Below are positions 7,762 to 14,742 of a stretch of 21,027 nt of DNA, one piece after another (the first letter of the stretch is position 1; each line of letters begins with the position of its first letter). The stretch is from CAYSRJ01 sp964525675. Lineage in GTDB: Bacteria; Spirochaetota; B62-G9; DRHN01. Both the position numbers and the translations under genes were made by a program. The stretch lies in the NCBI GenBank assembly GCA_964525675.1, contig CAZGJW010000043.1:1-21027 (forward strand), written 5' to 3'. The notes below the pieces were generated by a model, which saw nothing but the letters and a program-made list of their open reading frames with translations, had not been told where the DNA came from and did not search any database.

Positions 7762-8757
7762 ATGAAAATCAAACTTATAAAAAGCGCAGTTTTAGTATTT
7801 TTATTGGTTTTCATATGCGCAGCAGTTTTTGCAGCCGGCACAAAGGAAGCAGAGAAGGTGACCCCAGTAAAAGTTGGAGGGGCCGGGCTTGGCTATAATA
7901 TCGTGATGATAACTCACGGCTCATCAGGGGATCCCTTCCATAGTGTGGTAAAGCAGGGAGCAGGAGATGCAGGGCTCGTATATGGATGCAATGTCCAGTT
8001 TTTATTCTCAGAAAGTGATAATGCAAAAGAAGTCAACATGGTGGAACAGGCCATTGCCGGGAATCCTGATGGAATAGGTCTTTCAATTCCTGATCCCGTT
8101 GCTTTTGACGATGTAGTTCAGAAGGCTATTAATAAGGGCATTCCAGTTATTTCCTTTAACCAGGATGATGCTGATACTCCAAACGCGCGCCTTGCGTATA
8201 TCGGTGCTACAGAGCGCAAGGTGGGATATACACTCGGCAAATACATGCAAAAATTCCTCAAACGTGGTGATCATATCGTTATTCCTGAGGAGGTGCCCGG
8301 ACAGGCGTATGCAGTAAACAGATCAGCCGGTATCATAGAAGCGATGAAGGAAATCGGCGTCACAGCAGAAGAGCTTGATGCGGGGTATGAAAGAGCTGAA
8401 ACAACGAGACGCATCTCTGCGTACATTATGGGACATCCTGAGACAAAGGGAATTATCAATGTTGGCGGTCTGACAACTGAAATCGCAGGTATGGTTGTCG
8501 AAGATATGAATCTCAAAGACAAGGTTGTTGTCGGTGGATTTGATCTGCTCCCAAACACCGGTCCGGCAATAAAGAAGGGTATTACCAAAGCTGTCATTGA
8601 TCAGCAGCCTTACCTGCAGGGTTATTTCACCGTAGTGCAACTCTGCATGGTGAAGTACGGAAAGTTTACACCATTCAACATCGATACCGGACGAGGTATT
8701 GTGGATTCCTCCAACATTGATGAAGTGCTTGCACTGGTAAAGAAGAGAATTAGATAG
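7762..8757 (+). CDS. Periplasmic sugar-binding protein of a CUT2-type ABC importer
   Basis: A 331-residue type I (RbsB/FrcB-like) solute-binding protein. A signal peptide (residues 1-25, 'VFICAAVFAAG') exports it; a loose lipobox around Cys19 cannot be excluded. The mature part starts with the typical 'YNIVMITHGSSGDPF', has 'VEQAIAGNPDGIGLSIPDP' and 'KGIPVISFNQDD' of the first lobe, 'GATERKVGYTLGKYM' at the hinge, and 'VVVGGFDLLPNTGPAIKKG' and 'VIDQQPYLQGYFTV' of the second lobe. The last two are hallmarks of pentose/fructose/hexose binders. It delivers sugar to the permease encoded next. A strong ribosome-binding site and a terminator-like hairpin after the gene fit the usual excess of binding protein over transporter. 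The exact sugar is unknown; neighbouring sugar-acid genes make an uncommon sugar or sugar acid plausible. Confidence 0.92.
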   Translation: MKIKLIKSAVLVFLLVFICAAVFAAGTKEAEKVTPVKVGGAGLGYNIVMITHGSSGDPFHSVVKQGAGDAGLVYGCNVQFLFSESDNAKEVNMVEQAIAGNPDGIGLSIPDPVAFDDVVQKAINKGIPVISFNQDDADTPNARLAYIGATERKVGYTLGKYMQKFLKRGDHIVIPEEVPGQAYAVNRSAGIIEAMKEIGVTAEELDAGYERAETTRRISAYIMGHPETKGIINVGGLTTEIAGMVVEDMNLKDKVVVGGFDLLPNTGPAIKKGITKAVIDQQPYLQGYFTVVQLCMVKYGKFTPFNIDTGRGIVDSSNIDEVLALVKKRIR

Positions 8758-8776
8758 CTGGATGAGATATAAAATC

Positions 8777-8822
8777 AAGCGGGGCCTGGCAGACACACTG
8801 TCACAGGGCCCGCTTTGTTTTT
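8777..8822 (+). terminator. Attenuator/terminator hairpin between binding protein and permease genes
   Basis: AAGCGGGGCCTG (8777-8788) can pair with CAGGGCCCGCTT (8804-8815) with one internal mismatch, and TTTGTTTTT follows directly. This is a GC-rich stem plus U-tract, the form of an intrinsic terminator. Placed 20 nt after the binding-protein stop, it probably ends most transcripts and lets some through to the permease and ATPase genes. Confidence 0.8.
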
Positions 8823-8839
8823 CCATGATTACAGGTTAA

Positions 8840-8874
8840 ATGGTAACAGCAAATGGATAACAGCAAATGGATAA
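8840..8874 (+). repeat. 14-bp tandem duplication over the permease start codon
   Basis: AGCAAATGGATAA(C/T) occurs twice back to back, and a third partial copy (AAATGGTAACAGC) lies just before them. Each copy carries an ATG (8840, 8853, 8867), but only ATG 8867 is in the permease frame. There is no good Shine-Dalgarno sequence before it (best is AGGTT at 8833). See findings. Confidence 0.8.
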
Positions 8875-9859
8875 TAAGACACCGAAAAGTAAAAATTTCA
8901 ACAGTACAACGTTGGAAATTCGTAGGATTCTTAGCTATAAAGATATAAGCATCGTCATAATAACAGCAGTACTATATCTTATCTTCTCACTCATTAATAA
9001 TAAATTTTTAACAAAGCAAAATCAGTATATCATCATTAAAACAATGCCCGAACTCGGGCTCGTTGCCGTTGGAATGACCACGCTCATTATAGCGGGAGAG
9101 TTCGATCTTTCAGTAGGATCAACCTTCGCTTTTGCACCTTATATAATGGCTGTACTGAGCGAGCGTATTGGTTGGAGTGGCTTTATTTCTTTCGTCATAT
9201 GTATACTCATCGGTATAGCTATAGGAGCTATCAATGGCAGCATTACGGTCAAAGTAGGTATTCCATCTTTCATTACAACACTTGGAACAATGATGGCATG
9301 GAGAGGAGCTGTCCTCCTTATCTCGTCGGGATTCCCGCAACCTTTTCAGCGGGATCTACCAATCGCTAAAATTTTTATAGGAAGCATCTCAGGTTTTCCA
9401 ATACAATTCTTGTGGTTTATCTTCACCGCAATTGTTATGTGGATTATTCTCGAAAATTATCGGTTTGGGAACTGGACTTATGTAACAGGTGGAAACAGAC
9501 AGGCAGCAGTTGCTCTTGGTATTCCGGTCGATCTGGTTAAAATAGTCAATTTCATGGTTCTTGGCGGTCTTTCAGCATTTGCCGGTGCCATTCAGGTATT
9601 CAGGACGGGGTCAGGATACGCTATCGCAGGACAAGGTATTGAGCTTCAAGCTATTGGTGCTACTGTTATCGGAGGGACACTCCTGGCTGGAGGAAGCGGG
9701 ACAATTGTCGGCACTGTTATGGGAACAATTATTATTTTTACGGTTGAAAATATCCTTATTCTATCGAGGGCTCCTGGTTTCTGGTTCCAAACATTTATTG
9801 GGGTAACTATTATCCTCGCCGTTTCAGCCCACGTTTTTATCCGCGGAAGGAAAAAGTGA
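8867..9859 (+). CDS. CUT2-type sugar ABC importer, membrane permease (RbsC/FrcC-like)
   Basis: A 330-residue integral membrane protein of the branched-chain/ribose permease fold, with about eight to ten helices starting near residue 30. Diagnostic stretches are 'ELGLVAVGMTTLIIAGEFDLSVGSTFAF' (conserved G-G-x-D-L-S-V-G region, here G-E-F-D-L-S-V-G), 'GIAIGAINGSITVKVGIPSFITTLGTM', 'TGGNRQAAVALGIPV' and 'QGIELQAIGATVIGGTLLAGG-SGT'. It forms the membrane channel for the sugar and docks on the ATPase encoded next, whose ATG overlaps its stop codon (TGATG, 9857-9861), so the two are translationally coupled. Start assignment rests on the last of three repeated ATGs. Confidence 0.92.
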   Translation: MDNKTPKSKNFNSTTLEIRRILSYKDISIVIITAVLYLIFSLINNKFLTKQNQYIIIKTMPELGLVAVGMTTLIIAGEFDLSVGSTFAFAPYIMAVLSERIGWSGFISFVICILIGIAIGAINGSITVKVGIPSFITTLGTMMAWRGAVLLISSGFPQPFQRDLPIAKIFIGSISGFPIQFLWFIFTAIVMWIILENYRFGNWTYVTGGNRQAAVALGIPVDLVKIVNFMVLGGLSAFAGAIQVFRTGSGYAIAGQGIELQAIGATVIGGTLLAGGSGTIVGTVMGTIIIFTVENILILSRAPGFWFQTFIGVTIILAVSAHVFIRGRKK

Positions 9860-10617
9860 TGGAAAACAATACTAAAACTCCTCTCTATCATCTTTCAGAA
9901 ATAAGTAAGTCATTCGGTCATGTAGAGGCATTGAAAAATATTAACATGTCGGTTTTTGAGGGAGAGATAATTGGGCTCGTCGGTGACAACGGAGCGGGCA
10001 AATCAACACTCATTAAGATTCTCAGCGGAATCTATAGCCCCGACAGTGGCACAATAGAATATGAAGGTATTGAAAGAAAGATAACAAGCTATAGAGATTC
10101 TCAGGAGATCGGAATAGCAACAATTTATCAGGATCGGGCTCTCGTAGACAGTGTTTCTATCTATCGAAATATATTCATGGGTAATGAAATAATACGTCCT
10201 ACTGGAATTCTCGAGAAAAAGAAAATGCGTAGGGAGGCCCATAGGGTTCTAAAAGAGTCCATCCACATTGGTATTGAATCTCCAAATCAGATTGTCGGAG
10301 ACCTTTCCGGAGGTCAAAAGCAGGCAGTCGCCATCGCCCGTGCTATATATTTTCGCGCCCGTCTCCTCCTCCTTGATGAACCGACAAACGCTTTATCGGT
10401 AAAAGAATCACAACAGGTTATGGAGTTCGTAAAAAACCTTCGATCAGAGGGAGTTTCAAGTATTTTCGTTACCCACAATCTCCTGCACGTTCATTCTATT
10501 GCGGATCGGTTTGTAATACTCAGTCACGGTGAGAAAGTAGGAAATTTTGATAAGGAAGATATATCAATAGAAAAACTTGAAAAAGTGATAGTTACAGGCC
10601 GGGCTGATAGTAATTAA
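9859..10617 (+). CDS. CUT2-type sugar ABC importer, ATP-binding protein (single-domain, FrcA-like)
   Basis: A 252-residue ABC ATPase. Walker A is 'GDNGAGKST' (about residues 42-50), the Q-loop is Q91, the signature is 'LSGGQKQ' (149-155), Walker B is 'LLLLDEP' (about 169-175) and the switch His is about 206 ('VTHNLLH'). 'HSIADRFVILSHGEKVG' is typical of sugar importers. Most CUT2 ATPases (RbsA, XylG, MglA) are about 500 residues with two fused domains; this one is a single domain like FrcA, so it must work as a homodimer. ATG 9859 was preferred over GTG 9856 because it gives the classic TGATG overlap with the permease. All catalytic motifs look intact. Confidence 0.92.
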   Translation: MENNTKTPLYHLSEISKSFGHVEALKNINMSVFEGEIIGLVGDNGAGKSTLIKILSGIYSPDSGTIEYEGIERKITSYRDSQEIGIATIYQDRALVDSVSIYRNIFMGNEIIRPTGILEKKKMRREAHRVLKESIHIGIESPNQIVGDLSGGQKQAVAIARAIYFRARLLLLDEPTNALSVKESQQVMEFVKNLRSEGVSSIFVTHNLLHVHSIADRFVILSHGEKVGNFDKEDISIEKLEKVIVTGRADSN

Positions 10618-10683
10618 TTACTCCCTTTGGAGAAAGCCTTTCAGGAGCTTCAGATTTTTATCTGGATACAGCATAAGAACATC

Positions 10684-11766
10684 CTACGACCCTCTTCTAA
10701 TTTTATGTATTATGTCACGATACACATTAAAATTCTCAAGTGTCATTTCAGGAGGAACACCGCCCGCGCTGGAAAGGATAAATCTAGTGCGACCGCAAAT
10801 ATTAACAATCTCCTTAATATGGTTTTTCAGTTCTATTTGATTCATGCTGCCTATAGTGCAACTTATCCCTCCCTTCAGGACTGCTCTGTGGCCGAACTTT
10901 TCTTTTATCAGTTTTAAATCCATCCCATCATACCGATCGAGCGGATCAATCGAATCGAATCCTACATCAACGAAATCTTCAAACAGCGCCATAACATTTC
11001 CATGGGAGTGAAATGTCATCTTAAGCCCTTTATTATGAAAGGCATCTGCCATCTTTCGATGATTCTCCTTAAAAAGATCACGGTATACTTGGGGACTGAA
11101 ATAGGGGGCATTTTGCGTTCCAAGATCATCTGTTATCCATATCCCGTCAACCTCACACTCATCGGCCACCATAAGTCCCAGTTTTACTACCGCATCGACC
11201 GCCCTGTCGGACATTTTCTTTACAAACTCCGGCCGGTCAATAATGTCCATCCATGTGTTTTCCAGACCTCGGAAAAGCATCCATGCCGCTTCAAAAGCCC
11301 CTTTCCCCTCCATGGTTACAAAATATCCTCTATCCTTGAGCTTTTTAACCGGTTCACGAAGTTTCTTGATTCTCCTCCTCAGAGAATCCCAGTCAGGGTC
11401 AGGAATCCTATTAAAATCATCCTCAAACTTAACAGGATCAAATACCGATTTGGCGTAGTAGGGGCTCTTTCTCCAGTACCACACACCTCCAAAAAAGGTT
11501 CGTGCAAGTAAATGTGTTTCATCCTCTGCAATAATGTCACAGAAGATACCAGGCTCTCCTGGTATATTGAGCGGGGCAGGCACAGTGATCCAATCAGATT
11601 CAAAGACTTCGGCCCCAAGAAGGGCGATGTCCTCCCAGTTGCCTTTCATAACGTTTTTTCCAAAAAACAAACCAGCCGCTTCTATACTTTCAAAACCATC
11701 AACGTACGGAAGAATATCGGTGGGTTTCCCTTCGAGCACATTTACGATTCTTTCATATGGTACCAT
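10684..11766 (-). CDS. Uroporphyrinogen decarboxylase (URO-D) superfamily protein, catabolic-cluster type
   Basis: A 360-residue URO-D/methyltransferase-fold (TIM barrel) protein. 'MVPYERIVNVLEGKPTDILPY' is the usual opening, followed by 'DGIWITDDLGTQNAPYFSPQVYRDLFK' (about 207-233) and 'LKMTFHSHGNVMALFEDFVDVGFDSIDPLD' (248-277). True haem-pathway HemE keeps other arginine/aspartate motifs and is not usually found among sugar genes, so this is more likely a paralogue. Cobalamin-linked methyltransferases such as MtaA bind zinc with H-x-C and a later Cys; here the site reads H253-S-H255, so a canonical zinc site is not intact. Start ATG has GAGGAG 5 nt upstream and a consensus promoter. It converges with the importer operon. 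The substrate is unknown. Confidence 0.8.
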   Translation of the reverse strand: MVPYERIVNVLEGKPTDILPYVDGFESIEAAGLFFGKNVMKGNWEDIALLGAEVFESDWITVPAPLNIPGEPGIFCDIIAEDETHLLARTFFGGVWYWRKSPYYAKSVFDPVKFEDDFNRIPDPDWDSLRRRIKKLREPVKKLKDRGYFVTMEGKGAFEAAWMLFRGLENTWMDIIDRPEFVKKMSDRAVDAVVKLGLMVADECEVDGIWITDDLGTQNAPYFSPQVYRDLFKENHRKMADAFHNKGLKMTFHSHGNVMALFEDFVDVGFDSIDPLDRYDGMDLKLIKEKFGHRAVLKGGISCTIGSMNQIELKNHIKEIVNICGRTRFILSSAGGVPPEMTLENFNVYRDIIHKIRRGS

Positions 11767-11791
11767 TACTGCTCCTCAACTGAATAAAAAT

Positions 11792-11809
11792 GAATATACG
11801 TTTACATTC
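11792..11809 (-). promoter_or_regulatory. Palindromic operator candidate for the URO-D-family gene
   Basis: GAATATACGTTTACATTC is an 18-bp imperfect palindrome (GAATnTAnnnnTAnATTC). It overlaps the -10 box of the minus-strand promoter, where a repressor would block transcription. Its TnnAAACG-like centre is reminiscent of LacI-type sites. No regulator gene for it is visible in this window. Confidence 0.5.
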
Positions 11810-11834
11810 TATTGATGATACATACTTTTGTCAA
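11806..11834 (-). promoter_or_regulatory. Promoter of the URO-D-family gene
   Basis: On the minus strand TTGACA (11834-11829) and TAGAAT (11811-11806) are separated by exactly 17 bp, a near-consensus sigma-70-type promoter. It lies about 40 nt upstream of the ATG at 11766. Confidence 0.75.
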
Positions 11835-11892
11835 AAAAATCATGTATACGGAGTTCAGTAAATAACATAAAAACAAATGGCTTTTATTCCTC

Positions 11893-12002
11893 TTATGGTT
11901 TTATCCATTAGAATTCTGGCATTTTGTACCAGAATTTCGAATACAAATGACTATATTATACTACATTGCCGTAATATTACATACTTTAGGTAAAAACCAT
12001 TA
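11893..12002. mobile_element. MITE-like element, copy 2
   Basis: Same layout as the element at 6065-6173: TTA, then TGGTTTTATCC, internal hairpin AATTCTGG/CCAGAATT, AT-rich centre, GGTAAAAACCA, then TTA. The ends and the hairpin arms are well conserved and the centre has diverged. It lies in the divergent intergenic region between the URO-D-family gene and the SDR, and may supply or alter regulatory sequence there. The remaining bases of this gap are described by the promoter, operator and inverted-repeat entries. Confidence 0.65.
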
Positions 12003-12060
12003 GGTAAGTGATAATTTTCAACTTCTAAGATTGACAAGTTTACTTACCTATAATTTAAAT
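12001..12060 (+). promoter_or_regulatory. Promoter/inverted-repeat region of the SDR-dehydratase operon
   Basis: TAGGTAAGT (12001-12009) and ACTTACCTA (12042-12050) form a perfect 9-bp inverted repeat, with AACTT/AAGTT nested inside, so the region can form a long hairpin or hold a dimeric regulator. TTGACA lies at 12031-12036 and TATAAT at 12049-12054, but the 12-bp spacing is too short for a standard pair; TTGACA with TTAAAT (12055-12060, 18 bp) is more acceptable. The SDR ATG is about 85 nt downstream. Confidence 0.5.
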
Positions 12061-12144
12061 ACTATGTGTATGAATTTATTTTTCCTTGACATACCATTAC
12101 ATCCTGTTTTAATAAAGATTGTAATTTACTGCAGGATTTTTTAC

Positions 12145-13038
12145 ATGAGACTGAAAGACAAGGTTGCAATTATAACAGGAGCGAGCCGAGGCATCGGTGC
12201 TGAAATCGCTAGAATGTTTTCAAAAGAGGGGGCAGCAGTAATCCTAGCAGCAAGAAGTGTGAACGATCTTGAAGGTGTACAATCTGAAATCCGGAAAAAG
12301 GACAGGAAAACACTGATACTGAAGGTAGATGTACGAAAAAAAGATGATGTAAAAAAAATGGCTGAGAAAGCCTATCAAACTTTCGGTGCAATAAATATAC
12401 TTGTCAATAATGCCGGTCTTCCCATGTTTGGGTATGCAGTGGATGACCGAAGTGAAATGGCCGAAAAACGGTATGAGGCAATTATGGAGACAAATCTGAG
12501 GGGATACTGGTATACGGCTCGATTTGTCGTTCCCTATATGAAAAAAAAGAAACAGGGTAGTATAATCAATATCTCTTCTGTTCGCGGCCATGCTGCGCTG
12601 CCGAATGATAGTGCCTATTGTGCCGCAAAGGGAGGGGTTATCATGCTCACGAAATCTCTGGCAATTGAACTGGCACCATTTAACATACGGGTAAATTCCA
12701 TCTCTCCAGGTGCAATTCAGGTGCAGGTTGGCCACTGGGTACTCTCAAGATACGGGAGAGAGACGCTCAAAACTTATATTGACAGGTTTGCAAAGGTTCA
12801 CAAGCTCAGCATGGCGCTCAACCAACCCCTGCGTATGATTGCTGAGCCGAAAGATGTTGGGTATGCTGCTGTCTACTTTGCCTCGAATGAATCAAGGTTC
12901 GTTACCGGAGCCGACCTGCTCATTGACGGGGGTTTAACCTCACTGCTCGCTGAACCAGGAGCGCTCGATTTGAAAAGTCTGAGCAAGTTGTATAAAGAAT
13001 CGAAAGAAATGCGGGAGTGGTTTTCAGAACTGGATTGA
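12145..13038 (+). CDS. Short-chain dehydrogenase/reductase (classical SDR)
   Basis: A 297-residue NAD(P)-dependent oxidoreductase. It has the glycine motif 'TGASRGIG' (residues 11-18), 'NNAG' (88-91), active-site Asn in 'TNLRG' (117), Ser in 'INISS' (144-145), and Tyr158/Lys162 of 'AYCAAKGG', so the catalytic tetrad is complete. 'FVTGADLLIDGG' near the end is the usual SDR cofactor/substrate loop. It has an extra C-terminal tail of about 30 residues. ATG 12145 was chosen because the SDR fold begins there ('MRLKDKVAIITG') with AGGA upstream; in-frame codons further up are non-homologous. It is 39 nt upstream of the ManD-like gene and presumably acts in the same sugar-acid pathway, oxidising or reducing a keto/hydroxy group. 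Confidence 0.9.
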   Translation: MRLKDKVAIITGASRGIGAEIARMFSKEGAAVILAARSVNDLEGVQSEIRKKDRKTLILKVDVRKKDDVKKMAEKAYQTFGAINILVNNAGLPMFGYAVDDRSEMAEKRYEAIMETNLRGYWYTARFVVPYMKKKKQGSIINISSVRGHAALPNDSAYCAAKGGVIMLTKSLAIELAPFNIRVNSISPGAIQVQVGHWVLSRYGRETLKTYIDRFAKVHKLSMALNQPLRMIAEPKDVGYAAVYFASNESRFVTGADLLIDGGLTSLLAEPGALDLKSLSKLYKESKEMREWFSELD

Positions 13039-13077
13039 ATCAAAATGGGAAATCAAAATGGGAAATCAAAAATGGAA
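13039..13077 (+). repeat. 13-bp tandem triplication over the start region of the ManD-like gene
   Basis: ATCAAAATGGGAA (13039-13051) is repeated exactly at 13052-13064 and with slight change at 13065-13077, immediately before ATG 13078. Each unit contains an ATG (13045, 13058, 13072); 13045 and 13072 are in the gene's frame and 13058 is not. No normal Shine-Dalgarno sequence is present beyond GGAA. Confidence 0.85.
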
Positions 13078-14298
13078 ATGAAAATTAGGGAAATTAAAAC
13101 TATTTTAACCTCTCCGGGAAGGAATTACCTAATCGTCAAGGTCACTACAGAAAACGGCATTACTGGATATGGCGATGCCACACTGAATGGACGGGAGCTT
13201 GCTGTACAATCGGTTATTGACAATTACCTGCGCGACTGGCTGGTCGGATACAATGCTGACCGGATAACAGATATATGGCAGATGGTTTTCAGGGGAACTT
13301 ACTGGCGTGGCGGGCCTGTTTTTATGACTGCCCTTGCAGGTATTGATATGGCTCTTTGGGATATTAAAGGAAAAAGGGCACATATGCCACTCTATTCCCT
13401 CATTGGCGGAAGATGCAGAGACAGGGCAGCTGTATACTATCACGCTCATGGAACAAAGAGGGATGAACTCATTAAGCGGGCTAAAGAAATGATAAAAACC
13501 GGTATCAAAGCTATCCGGTATAGTTTTGATATAAAAGATATGCACGATCAAAATGTCTTCTACCGACAGCCTCATCAAGATATCAAGATAAAAAGAATAG
13601 AAACTGACGCTATCAAAAATGAAGGCATGTGGGATTCAGAAGTATATATCAAAAATCTATTGGAAACTACACAAGAATTAAGAAATGCTGTTGGCACTTC
13701 CATGGAATTGATCCACGATGTTCATGGCCGCTTGACGCCCATTCAAGCGGCAAGACTAGCAAAGGAATTGGAGAAATATTCACTTTATTTTCTTGAAGAC
13801 CCGGTTGATTCAAATGACAAAAATGGACTGCAGCTAGTAAGAAACAACTCCTCTACTCCCATAGCGATAGGCGAGTTATTCAATACTATCTTTGATTGTG
13901 AATACATTTTAACAAATCGACTTGTTGATTATATACGTGTTGATATCAGCCATTTTGGAGGAATTACTCCCGTACTGCAGATTTCGAATTTTGCAGATGT
14001 GCATAGTATTAAGACTGCCTTCCATGGCCCAAGCGATATTTCTCCCTTTGCGCATGCAGCAAATATTCATATCGATTTAAGCATTCCAAATTTCGGCATA
14101 CAGGAAACTTTTGAAACTGATGCAGTACTTGAGGATGTTTTTGATCTACCCTACTGTTATAAAGACGGTTTCATAACAATTACCGACCGACCAGGCCTTG
14201 GTGTCGGATTTAACGAGGAAGCGGCACAGACCTACAGATATAAAAAGAGGTATCTGCCCATTCTGCGTGATGATATGGGCTCGGTTCATAACTGGTGA
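13078..14298 (+). CDS. Enolase-superfamily sugar-acid dehydratase, ManD/RspA-like
   Basis: About 406 residues from ATG 13078. It follows the mannonate dehydratase (ManD)/RspA family: opening 'ILTSPGRNYLIVKV' (E. coli RspA has 'VTCPGRNFVTLKI'), 'ALAGIDMALWDIKGK', metal ligands D214 ('HDVHG'), E240 ('FLEDP'), E266 ('IGELFN'), catalytic-type H216 and H316 ('AFHGPSD'), and E343 ('IQETFE'). R147 of the substrate loop is present ('KAIRYSFD'), but the usual R-A-Q context is changed, so activity on D-mannonate is not certain; many family members have low or other activity. The product would be a 2-keto-3-deoxy sugar acid. ATG 13078 is preferred on homology; in-frame ATG 13045 would add 11 residues encoded by the tandem repeat. 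It is co-transcribed with the SDR. Confidence 0.88.
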   Translation: MKIREIKTILTSPGRNYLIVKVTTENGITGYGDATLNGRELAVQSVIDNYLRDWLVGYNADRITDIWQMVFRGTYWRGGPVFMTALAGIDMALWDIKGKRAHMPLYSLIGGRCRDRAAVYYHAHGTKRDELIKRAKEMIKTGIKAIRYSFDIKDMHDQNVFYRQPHQDIKIKRIETDAIKNEGMWDSEVYIKNLLETTQELRNAVGTSMELIHDVHGRLTPIQAARLAKELEKYSLYFLEDPVDSNDKNGLQLVRNNSSTPIAIGELFNTIFDCEYILTNRLVDYIRVDISHFGGITPVLQISNFADVHSIKTAFHGPSDISPFAHAANIHIDLSIPNFGIQETFETDAVLEDVFDLPYCYKDGFITITDRPGLGVGFNEEAAQTYRYKKRYLPILRDDMGSVHNW

Positions 14299-14599
14299 AT
14301 TAGTTTATAATGAATGTTATCTAAAAAGAATTAAGACAAGCGAAATTAAAGGGTTAAGGCATTGCATATACCAGACATCCAATAGTGTGCCCGTATTATG
14401 ATGAAGTATATCGGTTACTTTTTCAAAATTCTAAAAATTTTTAAAATTAATAGACGTTTTATCCAATATACTGTATTATTATTCGATTTTGAAATCAGCC
14501 CGATAATAAAAAGTAAGACACCTGAAACGGCATGAATTTTTTTTGCATGCACGCGACCCAGGTGGAGGATTCTCGTTCACGGCGCGACCAAAACCTCAT
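14299..14599. other. AT-rich intergenic region; no gene seen
   Basis: No convincing coding frame. The stretch holds A/T-rich inverted sequence around 14425-14450, a small GCATG/CATGC hairpin around a T-run (about 14531-14551), and two copies of CGCGACC (near 14552 and 14583), the second just before the tRNA-like RNA. No standard promoter pair could be fixed. Confidence 0.4.
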
Positions 14600-14740
14600 G
14601 GCAGCTGAAAGCCGGGGGCGTGTGAAATCTGGCCAGTTCCTCGCACCTACCAGTTTAAGGTCTGGTATGACCGGCAAGTTGGGAGATTTACCGGCCCAAT
14701 TGGCTGTATCTCTTCCGGGTTCGATTCCCGGTAGCTGCCA
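14600..14740 (+). ncRNA. tRNA-like RNA candidate (or disrupted tRNA) with an oversized centre
   Basis: The 3' part is a near-perfect tRNA end: T stem CCGGG/CCCGG (14715-14719/14727-14731), seven-base loop TTCGATT, then TAGCTGCC and A. The 5' bases GGCAGCTG (14600-14607) pair with TAGCTGCC (14732-14739) as an 8-bp acceptor stem (last pair G-U) stacked directly on the T stem. Between them lie about 107 nt instead of the usual 40-50, with hairpins GCCGG/CTGGC, TACCAG/CTGGTA (14648-14653/14662-14667) and AGTTGGG/CCCAATT (14677-14683/14695-14701). No normal anticodon loop was found. It could be an unusual tRNA with an insertion, a Y-RNA-type tRNA mimic, or a tRNA 3' fragment left by integration with a chance 5' match. 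Confidence 0.5.
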
Positions 14741-14742
14741 AG

